A stretch of DNA of 64,000 nucleotides from Melampsora larici-populina 98AG31. Taxonomy: Eukaryota; Basidiomycota; Pucciniomycetes; Pucciniales; Melampsoraceae. The notes below the pieces were generated by a model that saw only the letters and a program-made list of their open reading frames with translations, ran no database searches and was not told where the DNA came from. The stretch spans positions 3,217,818-3,281,817 of the forward strand of contig NW_006768765.1 in NCBI RefSeq assembly GCF_000204055.1, in the 5' to 3' direction. The position numbers were made by a program, and so were the translations under genes. Position 1 is the first letter of the stretch; each line of letters starts with the position of its first letter. Shown piece by piece: positions 1 to 9,582 of this stretch.

Positions 1-489
1 AGATCTACCTGTTAATTTCGTTAAGGGAAAGTTGGACTTAGCCAAATTTGGAGGTCACCAAGATCCTTCTTAAGATGATCAATCATCTTAGCAGGGGAAG
101 TCGAACCCCATTGGGCCATACAGACGTCTGTATGACCCAATGGTATAGCGTACAAACATAACTGTCCAGGTGGGCTTTTTTGCGGTTGGAAACATCATTT
201 TTATGGTTTTTGACGATGTGACTCAAGTGGCACTTTAGAGCCACCGTAAAGAGAGGATGAGATTCTTTCTCTCTTCTGTTTCAAGGATTCTCCCAAGCCT
301 TGAAGCCTTCCCGGTTCTCGGGGGTGCCACGCGCTTCATAGCCTGTCCCTTTATGTTACATAATGGACTCTAGCCTACCGTTGCGGGCTTTGGGTAAGCT
401 AGCAATCAATTTTCAAATATTGTTTTAATTTATACTTCTATCAATCTTAAACTCCAACTCCTGCACATACCTAAAAAAATCAGCTCAAA
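1..489. other. Gene-free stretch with two short hairpins
   Basis: No coding region is supported. Positions 71-90 form a 9-bp stem with a 2-nt loop. Positions 108-143 form a near-perfect palindrome (18-bp arms, one mismatch). They look like debris of inverted-repeat elements. The last six bases (484-489, CTCAAA) are the left target duplication of the adjoining MITE. Confidence 0.5.
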
Positions 490-886
490 CAGGACCCTGG
501 AATACCCCTACAAAGGGTAGTCACAAAAAAAGTCCTTTTTGAGCTCTCTCAGGGCTTTCCACCATGGGGTTACACATACCTCCTTTGGTTTTCAGCCCTC
601 TCATTGCCCTCCTCTCATCTGTTTGACCTTTGCTAAACACCAGTTTAAGACACTTTGAATACTTGAAACTAGCTCATCAGTGCCGAGGAACAGCTAGTGG
701 CTCGCCAAAGTACCCTTTGAGTGTTTTCCTAATTGATTCTTGCTTTGAATCAAGTTGTCTTAAGATTGTAGAGGTTATTTGATAATTACATGTAATTATG
801 GGTTATGGTAGGAAATCAAGGCCCTGAGAGATCTCAAAAAGAACTTTTTTTGTGACTACCCTTTATAGGGGAATTCTGGGGTCCTG
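490..886. mobile_element. 397-bp MITE with ~65-bp terminal inverted repeats
   Basis: Positions 490-555 reappear in inverted orientation at about 821-886 with a few mismatches, so the ends fold on each other. CTCAAA lies directly outside both ends (484-489 and 887-892) and is a credible 6-bp target duplication. There is no coding capacity, so this is a non-autonomous DNA element. The superfamily is not clear from the ends alone. Confidence 0.7.
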
Positions 887-892
887 CTCAAA

Positions 893-1785
893 CCCAAAAA
901 TGTAGGTAACCAAGTTTGGATACTTAGTTTCCAACACCTCAAACAAATCAGTTTCTCTTGTAGAAGATTCAAGACCCTTAAGCAAAACAAATCATGACAT
1001 CAGGGATGTGATTGTATATGGGTTAGTCCATCTTTGGACCCTGACTTGTTCATTTATTGTCAAAAGCACTTCTACCTTTTCCTTTCAAGAAATCTTTATC
1101 AGTTCTTTGCCTTGTTAATATTGAAATCAAGAATTGTTATCATCCCTAACTGATCATCCTTGCAACCATTTTTGGCATTGGTCTTAGCATCACTGAACAA
1201 CTTTTCTCTCTTCTCCTACTCATTACCTTTGATTGTTTTATCTTATCCCAATGCAGCATGTGAGAGTCACAACCTGATGTCTGTTTGTTAACCTATGTCT
1301 AGAGAATTTTCCGCTATTTAAAGAGCCTCATTGTGTGTGTTGTTATGTTTCGTCACTCAACTGTGTTATCTCTTTTGCTTCACATCTTTCAACAGGTGCT
1401 AACCTGCTCTTGATCACTTATACATGATCCATTAGCCGTTAGTGCTACTCTCATCACCAATCAGTGATTCTTATCAGTTCACCTGTATATTCCTAACCTC
1501 ATTAGTTAAGGCTCTGACCTGGCGCGTATGGGGGGTCGTAGGCCGTGGACTGCCTATCAGAGAAGGGTTTTCTACCACCTATCCTATGGCTGGTTGGTGT
1601 CCTGAGCCTGTCAAAAACTTATCTATGACAGCAGTACCAAGAGTTTGATGAGTTTCTGTACAGGAGTTCAATTGAATATCAATTTCCTTCTGTACCTTAA
1701 ACTTTAAGTTCTATATCCACTCACAAGATGTCTCAGCAAGTGTGACTTCTGATTGTCAATCTTTTGAGACACTTTGTGTTGTCAA
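893..1785. other. Gene-free stretch
   Basis: Only short chance open frames without recognisable motifs, plus AT-rich sequence. Nothing supportable was seen. Confidence 0.4.
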
Positions 1786-3432
1786 AGCTCACACGCAAGA
1801 ACAAGCCTATCGTATACATTAGCCAGATCACCTGTTGAGACCAATATTGAGATTTTGATGTTTGCATGTGCCCCTTCAGCGCAAGATGTGACTGTATGAC
1901 CAAAATGTCTGACACCTTTGGTCCAGGCAAGCACAAACATTCCTTTGTGTGGGATCCAGGTTTTCATTAGATAGTTAAAAGCTTTGTTGGTGATTGTTGA
2001 TCTGAGGATTTGAACTTGGTCTTCAAAGCTTTTGGGAGAGATTGAATTACATACAAGTTGCCACTCAGAAAGGACAGTGTCCCAATACTTGTCCAACATG
2101 CCCTTCTTGATGTTTGAAAGCATATTTTTTTGATCTGCCACATGCAAAGGAGGTTCTTTGCATGGGGGAAGACATTTGTGGGATACAAAGTGGAATACAG
2201 GCACGTGCCCGGCTTTGTGCCCGGAAATATTCTGAGCAAAATTCCAGGCCCAGAATTCAAATTTACTGCCAAAAGAAATCTGGGCACAAAGCTGGGCACA
2301 TGCCCCGATTCTACTTTGTATCCTGTAATTGTTTATTGCTCACATGACTGCTAGCTCACAATCCATGACTACAGCACCTAGCTTGGTCAATAGTGAGCCA
2401 AAGCATATCTTCAAGTGGTCCAAAGCCCATTTATAGTGTTCTTCTGTTTCTTGTTGCATAAAACAAAAGCCCAAGGAGAGTGAGTTATGCGTTGGAGAGA
2501 CTCCCACAATATGCAGAAGTGTCATATGATATCTTACATAAAGACAAGCAGGAGACAAAATCAGCTAAAGTCCATCTTTTGGTACAAGGGAGGTGAGAAC
2601 TTACTTGTCTGTCTTATACGTTGAATCCATTAAGAGAATATCACAAGTGGCAAGCTCCTGGACATTTAATACACAAACTTCTGGTGCAATGAACACACAG
2701 GTGAGAGACCCTGAAGAATTTCTGTGGTAAGCATGATATGCACCCTTGAAGTTTGTTGAGTAGAGCTCCAAGGGATGTTTGGTGCTGAAGGATCTCATTA
2801 CAAAATGTTTGTTCGATGTTGTAGATATTGTGTGGTGTTACTAGGATAGTGGGGTTGGAAACTTTCAGCGTGCTCAAGATGACTGTGGGACTAGTGCCTC
2901 CTTTGAACATGTCAATGACCGTTTGTTGATGTTCATCTGTGAGATGTTGTGCTCCTGGTATGTCAGCTAGCGTCTTTGAAGGGGGGTGATTGTGTGAATC
3001 ATTTGTGATCTTCACTTTCCACTTGTGAGTTGTTGAGTTCCTCAATATTTGACATGACCAAAGGCAATCAATCAAGTGGCTAGATGTTTGTCAGATTTGA
3101 TCTTCATTGGGCTGATAAACACCTCCGTGCATGCAAAACAAAACAACTTTGCATACTTCATTTTTTTTGTTTTTTTAGCATCTTCTTTTGAGGAAGGAAC
3201 CAGAAGTGGTAGCACACTCTTGAAGTGCATCTTCAGCCTCTTCCAGGCTTGGGGAGACTGAGAGGAGGGACTCAAGATTCATATGTTTGGAAACAGGATT
3301 ATTGGAGTTGGATAAGGTTGACCTGTTGAGTGTTGGCTCTGAGGTGCCACCTGTCAAGGAATGGTCAATGACCATGGTGGTGGAATTGTTCATGTTGATA
3401 TTGGTGCAGATCAATGATTGATTTGCATCCAT
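1786..3432 (-). pseudogene. Decayed Mutator-like (MULE, FAR1-type) transposase
   Basis: Read on the minus strand, consecutive pieces in different frames match the order of a FAR1-type MULE transposase. They are an N-terminal region (3432-3175), a zinc-binding and basic DNA-binding part with the NDSHNHPPS signature (around 3000), the start of the catalytic region with LLMDSTYKT (around 2610), the stretch LLHIVGVSPTHNSLSLGF (around 2500), and a C-terminal part (2110-1786) with HFGHTVTS and an E-x-AH motif. Frame changes and stops separate the blocks, and a 143-bp MITE interrupts the catalytic part. Some gaps may be introns, for example a GTAAGT donor just after TYKTDK. No inverted ends of the parent element were found. 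Family assignment is strong; exact limits are approximate. Confidence 0.75.
2181..2323. mobile_element. 143-bp MITE inserted in the MULE pseudogene
   Basis: About 45 bp at the left end (starting GGATACAAAG, then GCACGTGCCCGGCTTTGTGC) are repeated in inverted form at the right end. The insertion separates transposase residues DCELAVM from FPHAKNLLCMW, which adjoin in the family. The insertion is therefore younger than the host transposon. No convincing target duplication is visible. Confidence 0.6.
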
Positions 3433-3667
3433 ATGAGTATATACTCAAATGATACTCACTTTGTACGGGTTTTCAGGGCCAAAAATAGGCAAAAATACTC
3501 AGTATACTCAATAATACTCACTTTACTGAGTAAACTCATACTCACTCCTGCATCCCTGTTTGCATCAGGAGGCAAAATAGGACTTCTTGACTGTCAGGCG
3601 CGTGTTTGAGGCTGTCCTGTATGCAAGGTGCTTAAGGGTACCTAAGCAGACCTAGGATTGGGGGGGG
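3433..3667. other. ATACTCA-motif-rich spacer
   Basis: Between about 3435 and 3548 the heptamer ATACTCA or close variants recur in both orientations, giving a degenerate short-repeat tract. No coding evidence. A G-run (3660-3667) precedes the target duplication of the next MITE. Confidence 0.4.
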
Positions 3668-3675
3668 ATCTGGAC

Positions 3676-4063
3676 GGGCTGTGACCCGGCCCTGGCCCCG
3701 GCCGGCCAAGCCTGCCCGGCGTCTCTCTGGAGGCACACAGTACGTGCCCTGAGACACATGATTAGGGCAATGAAAGCCCTGCGGGCACCTCAGGCGGGGC
3801 CGGGCCTTCCAAGACCCGCTCTATTTTTGCTGTGGCAACAAACTTTTTCTCTTTAAATTTCCTCCTATAGCTCTTTTCAATTTTGATGTAGGCTCATATA
3901 GCTTCTACAAAGCATTTCAAACACATAACCATGTAATAAACTTCAAAATAATCACCTTATTGCTGGGTTTTAGCACCTATAATGAGCTCAGGGTGTGCCC
4001 TGGTTGGCCCTGAGCACTTTCACTCAGGGTTGGGCAAAGCCCTAGGGCCGGGTCACAGCCCTA
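3676..4063. mobile_element. 388-bp hAT-type MITE
   Basis: The ends are inverted copies beginning (TA)GGGCTGTGACC and extending about 20 bp. They are flanked by an exact 8-bp direct repeat, ATCTGGAC (3668-3675 and 4064-4071). Eight-bp duplications and ends of this type are characteristic of hAT elements. The subterminal parts are GC-rich and the middle AT-rich, with no coding capacity. A relative lies at 53281. Confidence 0.8.
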
Positions 4064-4071
4064 ATCTGGAC

Positions 4072-5050
4072 ACCAAACAGGGGGGGTGCAATCTTTATTT
4101 AATTTACAGTGATCAGAAAATAAAAATAACTATAGAAGAAAAAACATTAGATAAACAATGTGAGGTAAAAACAGGCAAGGGAAAGGTGTCAAGTCTAATA
4201 CCATCAATGTATTATCAAACACCCACAAAAGAAAACAGATTATGGATCAATGACTTTTCAAGAAGCTGTTGATTGCTGTTGACCACTACTGACCATCTTG
4301 TTTTACAGAATGGGAAATCCTTTTACAGCATAGTACAGTAAAAAGATTTTCCCAATTTTTCTTAAGAATATTGACCTGAGACACCCTATTGGTTTCTTTT
4401 GGGTTAGAGTGACAAGAGAAGTTTATAGCATTGAAAAAGAAACTGATCAAACCAGTTGGTTCATCAATTGTTGGAAGTTTATATTGGTAAGGAGGGTTCA
4501 TTCATATCATCAAGAAAACAATAAGCTGAAAAAACTTGATGCCATGTGGCCCACACTATTTCTTGATTTTTTTTCAATCCTTTCAAAAAAAACAAATTTT
4601 ATCAAACTATTTGCAATGTTCTGATTATAAGAAATTGAGAAAAAAGCAAAAAACAATAAACCTCTAACAATTCTACATATAAATAAAAAAAATTACATCA
4701 CAACTTCCTTCCAACAAAAGAAAAACTCTCTTCTTCTCATTCTTAATGTTTCTCAACACCATCATCAGCACCAAATGATTTCTGCCAAAAAAAATAGTCT
4801 TTTTTTTCAATCTTCTTTCATATCAAAAGAGCAAAAAAAAGAACAAATCACTTCTACAAAAAAAAGGAGAGAGAAGATAAAAAAAGTAAAAGGATCGAAA
4901 TCAAAAAAAAAAAGTTAAAAGAAAGAAAATAAAAAAGCTAATGATATATTCCAACCAAAGGAAAAAAAAAGAATGTTTGAAAAACAAATGTAGATCAAAA
5001 AGTTGATAACGAGAAGAACCTCATCATGTACTTCTTTAACAACAAAGCTT
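4072..5050. other. AT-rich spacer and 3' flank of the glycosyltransferase gene
   Basis: No gene is supported. From about 4640 to 5000 the plus strand is very A-rich (T-rich on the minus transcript), compatible with the 3' UTR and termination region of the minus-strand gene ending at 5051. Confidence 0.4.
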
Positions 5051-8000
5051 TCAGATATCAATACCAGTGTTGTTAAGATTAAATTGAGGTTGATGATGTT
5101 CCAAAGTAGGACGATTATTCAAAATCTCACTTTGATCATCGGGCAATCTAATCTGTTGATCTACTCCTCTTGACAGATCTGATGAAACTGTTGCAGTTAA
5201 AGATGTTGGTAGTAAAGATGATGGTGATGGTGATGACGATGATGATGATGATAGAGGTGTTGATGTTAAATGTGACTGTAAAGGTTCTGAATTCTCTACA
5301 ATCTCAGTCGTTTCTTCTTCCACTACTGCTTTCTCTTCTTCCTTCTCATCTTCTTTTTCTTCTTCCTTTCCTAAACTAAAATCGGGTCCATTCTCTAAAT
5401 CACTAACTCTAACTCTAGGTTTACCTCTAACCCAACCGGCTCCACCTTCGATAGTTTTCCTTATCGCTAAATCAGGTTCTTCAACTTCTTCAAGTTTACT
5501 TGCTTCACCCATTTTGATAGTCCCATCTAATTCAATTAAAGGACTACCATACATTCTAGCACCTCCGAACCTTTCATTCCCAGATTCGATAACTTCTAAC
5601 TTGTTCTTGGTTCCAATCGCGGCCTTTTCAATCCTAGTAATGTGATCCATGGGTTCAAGTCCCGAGTCCCATGTATATGATTTGCCTAAGAGTACTAATT
5701 GAGTTTCCAAAAACCATTCATTTCGCTTGAGATAATGAACTACTACCGTGCCTCCATTCTTACGTCCTTCAAACCTAATCTCTCTTAATCTATTCTCATC
5801 CTCATCGAATCTGACGGCTGGTAATCCAATCATCTTGTTTTCTTTGTGATTTAATTCGACTCGTTGATTATCTTTCGCTACTCTTCCAAGTGCTTGTTTA
5901 AAATCTGATTCAGGTAAATCTTCATAAGCCGGTAAAGGTGTCAAGAGTTCACTAGGTGGTCGACCAAACTTCAGTGGGATAGATGGTTCGTGGTGGGCGC
6001 TAGAGCTCAAGAGTGCACTACTAGAGTGAGCACCGCTGCTAAAGGCACCGTGTTCAGTGACTCCTTTTGTTCTCATTTCGTCTTCTGGTAAGGTGCTTAA
6101 GATCGTCGGTAGTTGTAATCGTTGATCATTCGCTTCAAAAAGTACTTCATCGATCCGTACCAAGGGCTTTTGATCAATGTCAGATGATCTCCAATCGGTG
6201 CGATTGAATTTACCGCCTCCTTCGACGAGATCCTCAACCTCTTCTTCCATCGTCATCCGACTCCTAGGAGGAAGATACCTTTCTTTCCATCTCGTCACAG
6301 TAGAGTAAGCTTGTGGCCAGTCGTAACCCCTTAATTGAAGTTCAGCTTCAGTCAAGCCTCGTTTTCCTTCTTCCCTGACTCGCCTGACTTCATCAGGGAA
6401 TAGGAAGCCGTGAGCATAAGTCGTGCCAGCTTTGGGATGATCGTAGATCCAACACTTTTCAGTGACCCAATTGATCGATGTGGCGTTAGGATGGATTCTC
6501 ATCCATTTTGCTACCTTCTTGTCTTCGGCTCCTGTCAAGTGATTCAAAACTGATGCTGAGCTTGCCACGTAATCTACGAGATCAGAAGACAGTGCGTAGC
6601 ATTCTCCTCCCATGAATAGATTGCGGATCAGATCTGTACGGAGAGATGAAGATCTTTCAGTCTTGAATCATAGAAAAAGAAAAGAAGATCCAAGACTTAC
6701 AGCCCCAATAAGTCTTGTTTCTTGGCGCAACCCTCAAATGGCGTTCGAGTTCTCTCAAAACAATAAAGGCGTCGTCATCAGCTTTGACCACGAAATCTGC
6801 CTTTCTAAACCCAACTGAAACCTTTTGGTCAGGCTTCTGGTCGCCGGCCTCGAGTTGTAATGGTTCATTTGTATCTCCTGAGGATGTCGAATGATAGTAG
6901 AAAGGAATCGTAGCATTCTCTGATGCCCATCGAAAGTAAGCATATGTTTTACCACGGTTCATGTTTTCCGGAATCTCAAGAATTACAATGTCATTAAACG
7001 TTTCCATTTCGAGAGCAACCCTTCTAGCGTGTTGAATTCTAGGTTTTCCCAAAACAAACTTCAATTGAACGTTATGAGCTGGTCTACCTGTCGTAGGATC
7101 GATAGGTCTCGAATGCCTAGCATAAGTGGATCGGATCAAGTGCCGTCTCTCGTACGCCGAGTCAATCGAAAAGACGCCGACAAAGACATTGACTGGTGCA
7201 AGACTATCTGCAAACTCGTGAGGGAACTCCCTTTGCTCTTGACAATATGTTCGCCAAGGTAATGGTTCTTTGTCAGTATCGAGGAAATGAATCAAGAAAG
7301 TCGTAATGCCCGCGATGAGACCGATGATGATAATCAATCCAGCAAAGATCGTAATAGGTCTCCGTGTGGGAATTGAAACTTGACGTGCGAAGAAGATGGA
7401 AGAGAGACCAAAACTTTGCATCGATCTGCTCATTCTACGAAAGGTTGATGAGGTGGAACGAGATCGTCGGGATGAAGATGAGTTAGGATATTTGTACTCG
7501 TGTTGTTTTGTTGAATGAAATTCCTGTTTGGTGTCATGAAAGGGTGGAGAATGCAGTGAGGTAGAAGAGAGAGAAGATGTGCTAAGAGCGTGAATCGAAT
7601 TCTTGCGTTTCTGACGACGTGAAGAAAACCAGCCTCGCTTCGAGCGACGTGGCGAATCAGTAGTAGTATTAGAGATACCGTGAGGCGTCAAGGATTCAAC
7701 ACCAGATAAAGAGGATTGAGATGGCGCATAGTGGGTTGGAAGATGTGACGGATTTTTCCTGGGTAAGGCAGAAGTCCTATAGTGATGCCTACAAATAAAA
7801 TTTCGGATGGAAAAGACTTTGAATAAAAGATGTTCAAAAGCAGCTTGATGGAAAAGAAAACATAGACTGACGAATGAAAGTATTGAGAATGATAACGATT
7901 AGAATGACCATCGTTGACCAGAACGTTGGATGATGGATTGTTTGGGAGAGAAGAATGAGGATCTCCAAGTTGAGCAAGACAAGTGCTAGAAGCGTCCGTT

Positions 8001-8815
8001 AGCAAGTAATCAGGTTCGCCAATGTTAGAGGGAGTTCCTTGTGAATGATGATGAGGGTTAAGTGGAACTGATGTATTGGATTGAGATGATGACCAATAGA
8101 GTGAAGGTAATGGAGTTGGACTCTCTGCACGAGATGAAGCAGAGGAGGGTTCCAAAATCGGATTTGATTTCTTTCTCTTCAACATTCGAGTGGTTTCACC
8201 AGGTTCGTCTAAGATGCCAGATGAAGAAACATCAGATTCAGCAGAGGAACCAAAGCCTCTTTCATCATAATCTTCGACCACTAGTGAAGAGCGAGGTACG
8301 TAGGATGAAGAGGAGTCTTCTTCATCATCTTCAGCATCGTCGTCATCGGCTTCTTCTGGATCTCGAATGTGATGGTGAGGCTGGTGTGATGGAGCAGATG
8401 GAGAAGAATAAGGTTGATTAATGAGTTGATGATTAGCTGGTAAGTGTAAATTGAGTAATTGATCCAAAGAGTTGGTACGAGCTGAGGGTTCTTGAAGATG
8501 ATGGTGATGATAATAATGATGATGATGAGAATGATGAAGATAAGCAGAAGTAGTTGGGATTGGAATTGAAGACTGAGATTGAAGTTGATTTTGACTTTGA
8601 GTTTGATTTTGATTGGGATCGATATCGATGATAGTATTGTTATTGTTTTGAGTTGTGGTTTGATGAGTCGAATGGTTAGGAATGAGAGTAGAATTAAGAT
8701 TATGATGAGATGAAGTTGAAGATGAAGTTGAAGATAGTGAAGTTGAAGTTGGTGAAGTTGAAAAAGTTGAAGAAGTTGAAGAAGTTGAACTGGGATCTTG
8801 ATGGGTTGAATTCAT
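5051..8815 (-). CDS. GT31 family (galactosyltransferase-like) type II membrane glycosyltransferase
   Basis: Model: complement of 7872-8815, 6701-7788 and 5051-6633, all in phase, 1204 aa. Residues 1-315 are low-complexity (Ser/Thr, then Gln/Asn, His and acidic runs). A basic stretch precedes one hydrophobic segment near residue 455 (ITIFAGLIIIIGLIAGIT), as expected for a type II Golgi/ER anchor. The lumenal part holds RRHLIRSTYAR, the metal-binding VKADDDAF near residue 650 and, across the second intron, WGY joined to LIRNLFMGGECYALS, followed by WIYDHPKAGTTYAHGF. These are GT31 landmarks. The junction restoring WGYLIRNL supports intron 6634-6700. The first intron (7789-7871) uses a weaker GTCAGT donor. 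The ~300-residue C-terminal tail is charged and Ser-rich. Substrate cannot be read from sequence; transfer of a sugar from UDP-sugar to glycans is the family role. Confidence 0.88.
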
Positions 8816-9221
8816 GATGTTTAAAATTTAAATGGTAAAGCAAAGGTAAAGAAGAAGTAGAAGTAGTAAAAGGTAAAGAAGGGTAAAGAAGAAGCAAAAG
8901 GTAAAGAAGATTGGTTGGAAATTGAAGAAGGAAACCAAATTCCAAAAATTTATCAAACAGCTGTGGTGAAGATTAAGTAAATTAAATGGTGAGTCGTTGA
9001 AGCTAAGCTTAAGTTTTTTTAAGTGGTTTTATTTTGATACATATTCTGTTTCGAACTGACTTAAACGGGTAGAATTTACTGAATCCAATCAAATTTTAAT
9101 TTTAACTGTCATCCACTTCCACAATTCTCACAGATACTCACTACTCTGTATATTTCTATCTGAGCTCAGTCTACTTTAGTCTTTTCAATTATCGAATGAC
9201 AAATGAACTTGAAAAGACTTC
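8816..9221. promoter_or_regulatory. 5' flank and presumed promoter of the GT31 gene
   Basis: Directly upstream of the minus-strand start at 8815 lies a purine-rich plus strand (pyrimidine-rich on the transcript side) to about 8945, which suits a fungal 5' leader. The copia element inserted at 9227 now sits about 410 bp upstream of the start codon. No specific factor site was identified. Confidence 0.35.
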
Positions 9222-9226
9222 TTAAC

Positions 9227-9504
9227 TGTTGAAGCCTATATGTGTGTTACAGTCCTAGACTACAATCCTGTATACGTAGTAGCATATCCTTGTAGCGGGG
9301 TTAGGTTAGATCACTTATATAGCCTCGCTCCACCCGGTTCTTTCCTTTCTTCACTATCGAAGATTGGATTAGTTCTCGGACCGGGTGAAGCGACGAGCGC
9401 TGACCTTTAGCTTTAACAGGTTAGTAACCTCTTGCAATACTATCGAAGATTGGATTAGTTCTCGGACCGGGTGAAGCGACGAGCGCTGACCTTTAGCTTT
9501 AACA
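9227..9504 (+). repeat. 5' LTR of the copia element
   Basis: Identical to 14018-14295. It contains a TATA-like TATATA (9316-9321) and two 66-bp direct repeats (9353-9418 and 9439-9504) separated by 20 bp, the second forming the LTR end. The next bases (GGTTTTGAG) do not show an obvious primer-binding site for a common tRNA. Confidence 0.95.
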
Positions 9505-9582
9505 GGTTTTGAGTCCCAGTTGTGATACCAGCTGTAGTTTGTTGTAGATGAACGGTTCTGCTTAAAATTTTTTGAACGATCG

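Noticed and set aside
3982..4272. Plus-strand open frame across the hAT MITE edge
   Set aside because: It runs through the terminal inverted repeat and target duplication of the MITE, so it is a chance frame.
9505..9530. Primer-binding site after the 5' LTR
   Set aside because: The bases after the LTR do not complement the 3' end of any tRNA I can identify by eye, so no tRNA assignment was made.
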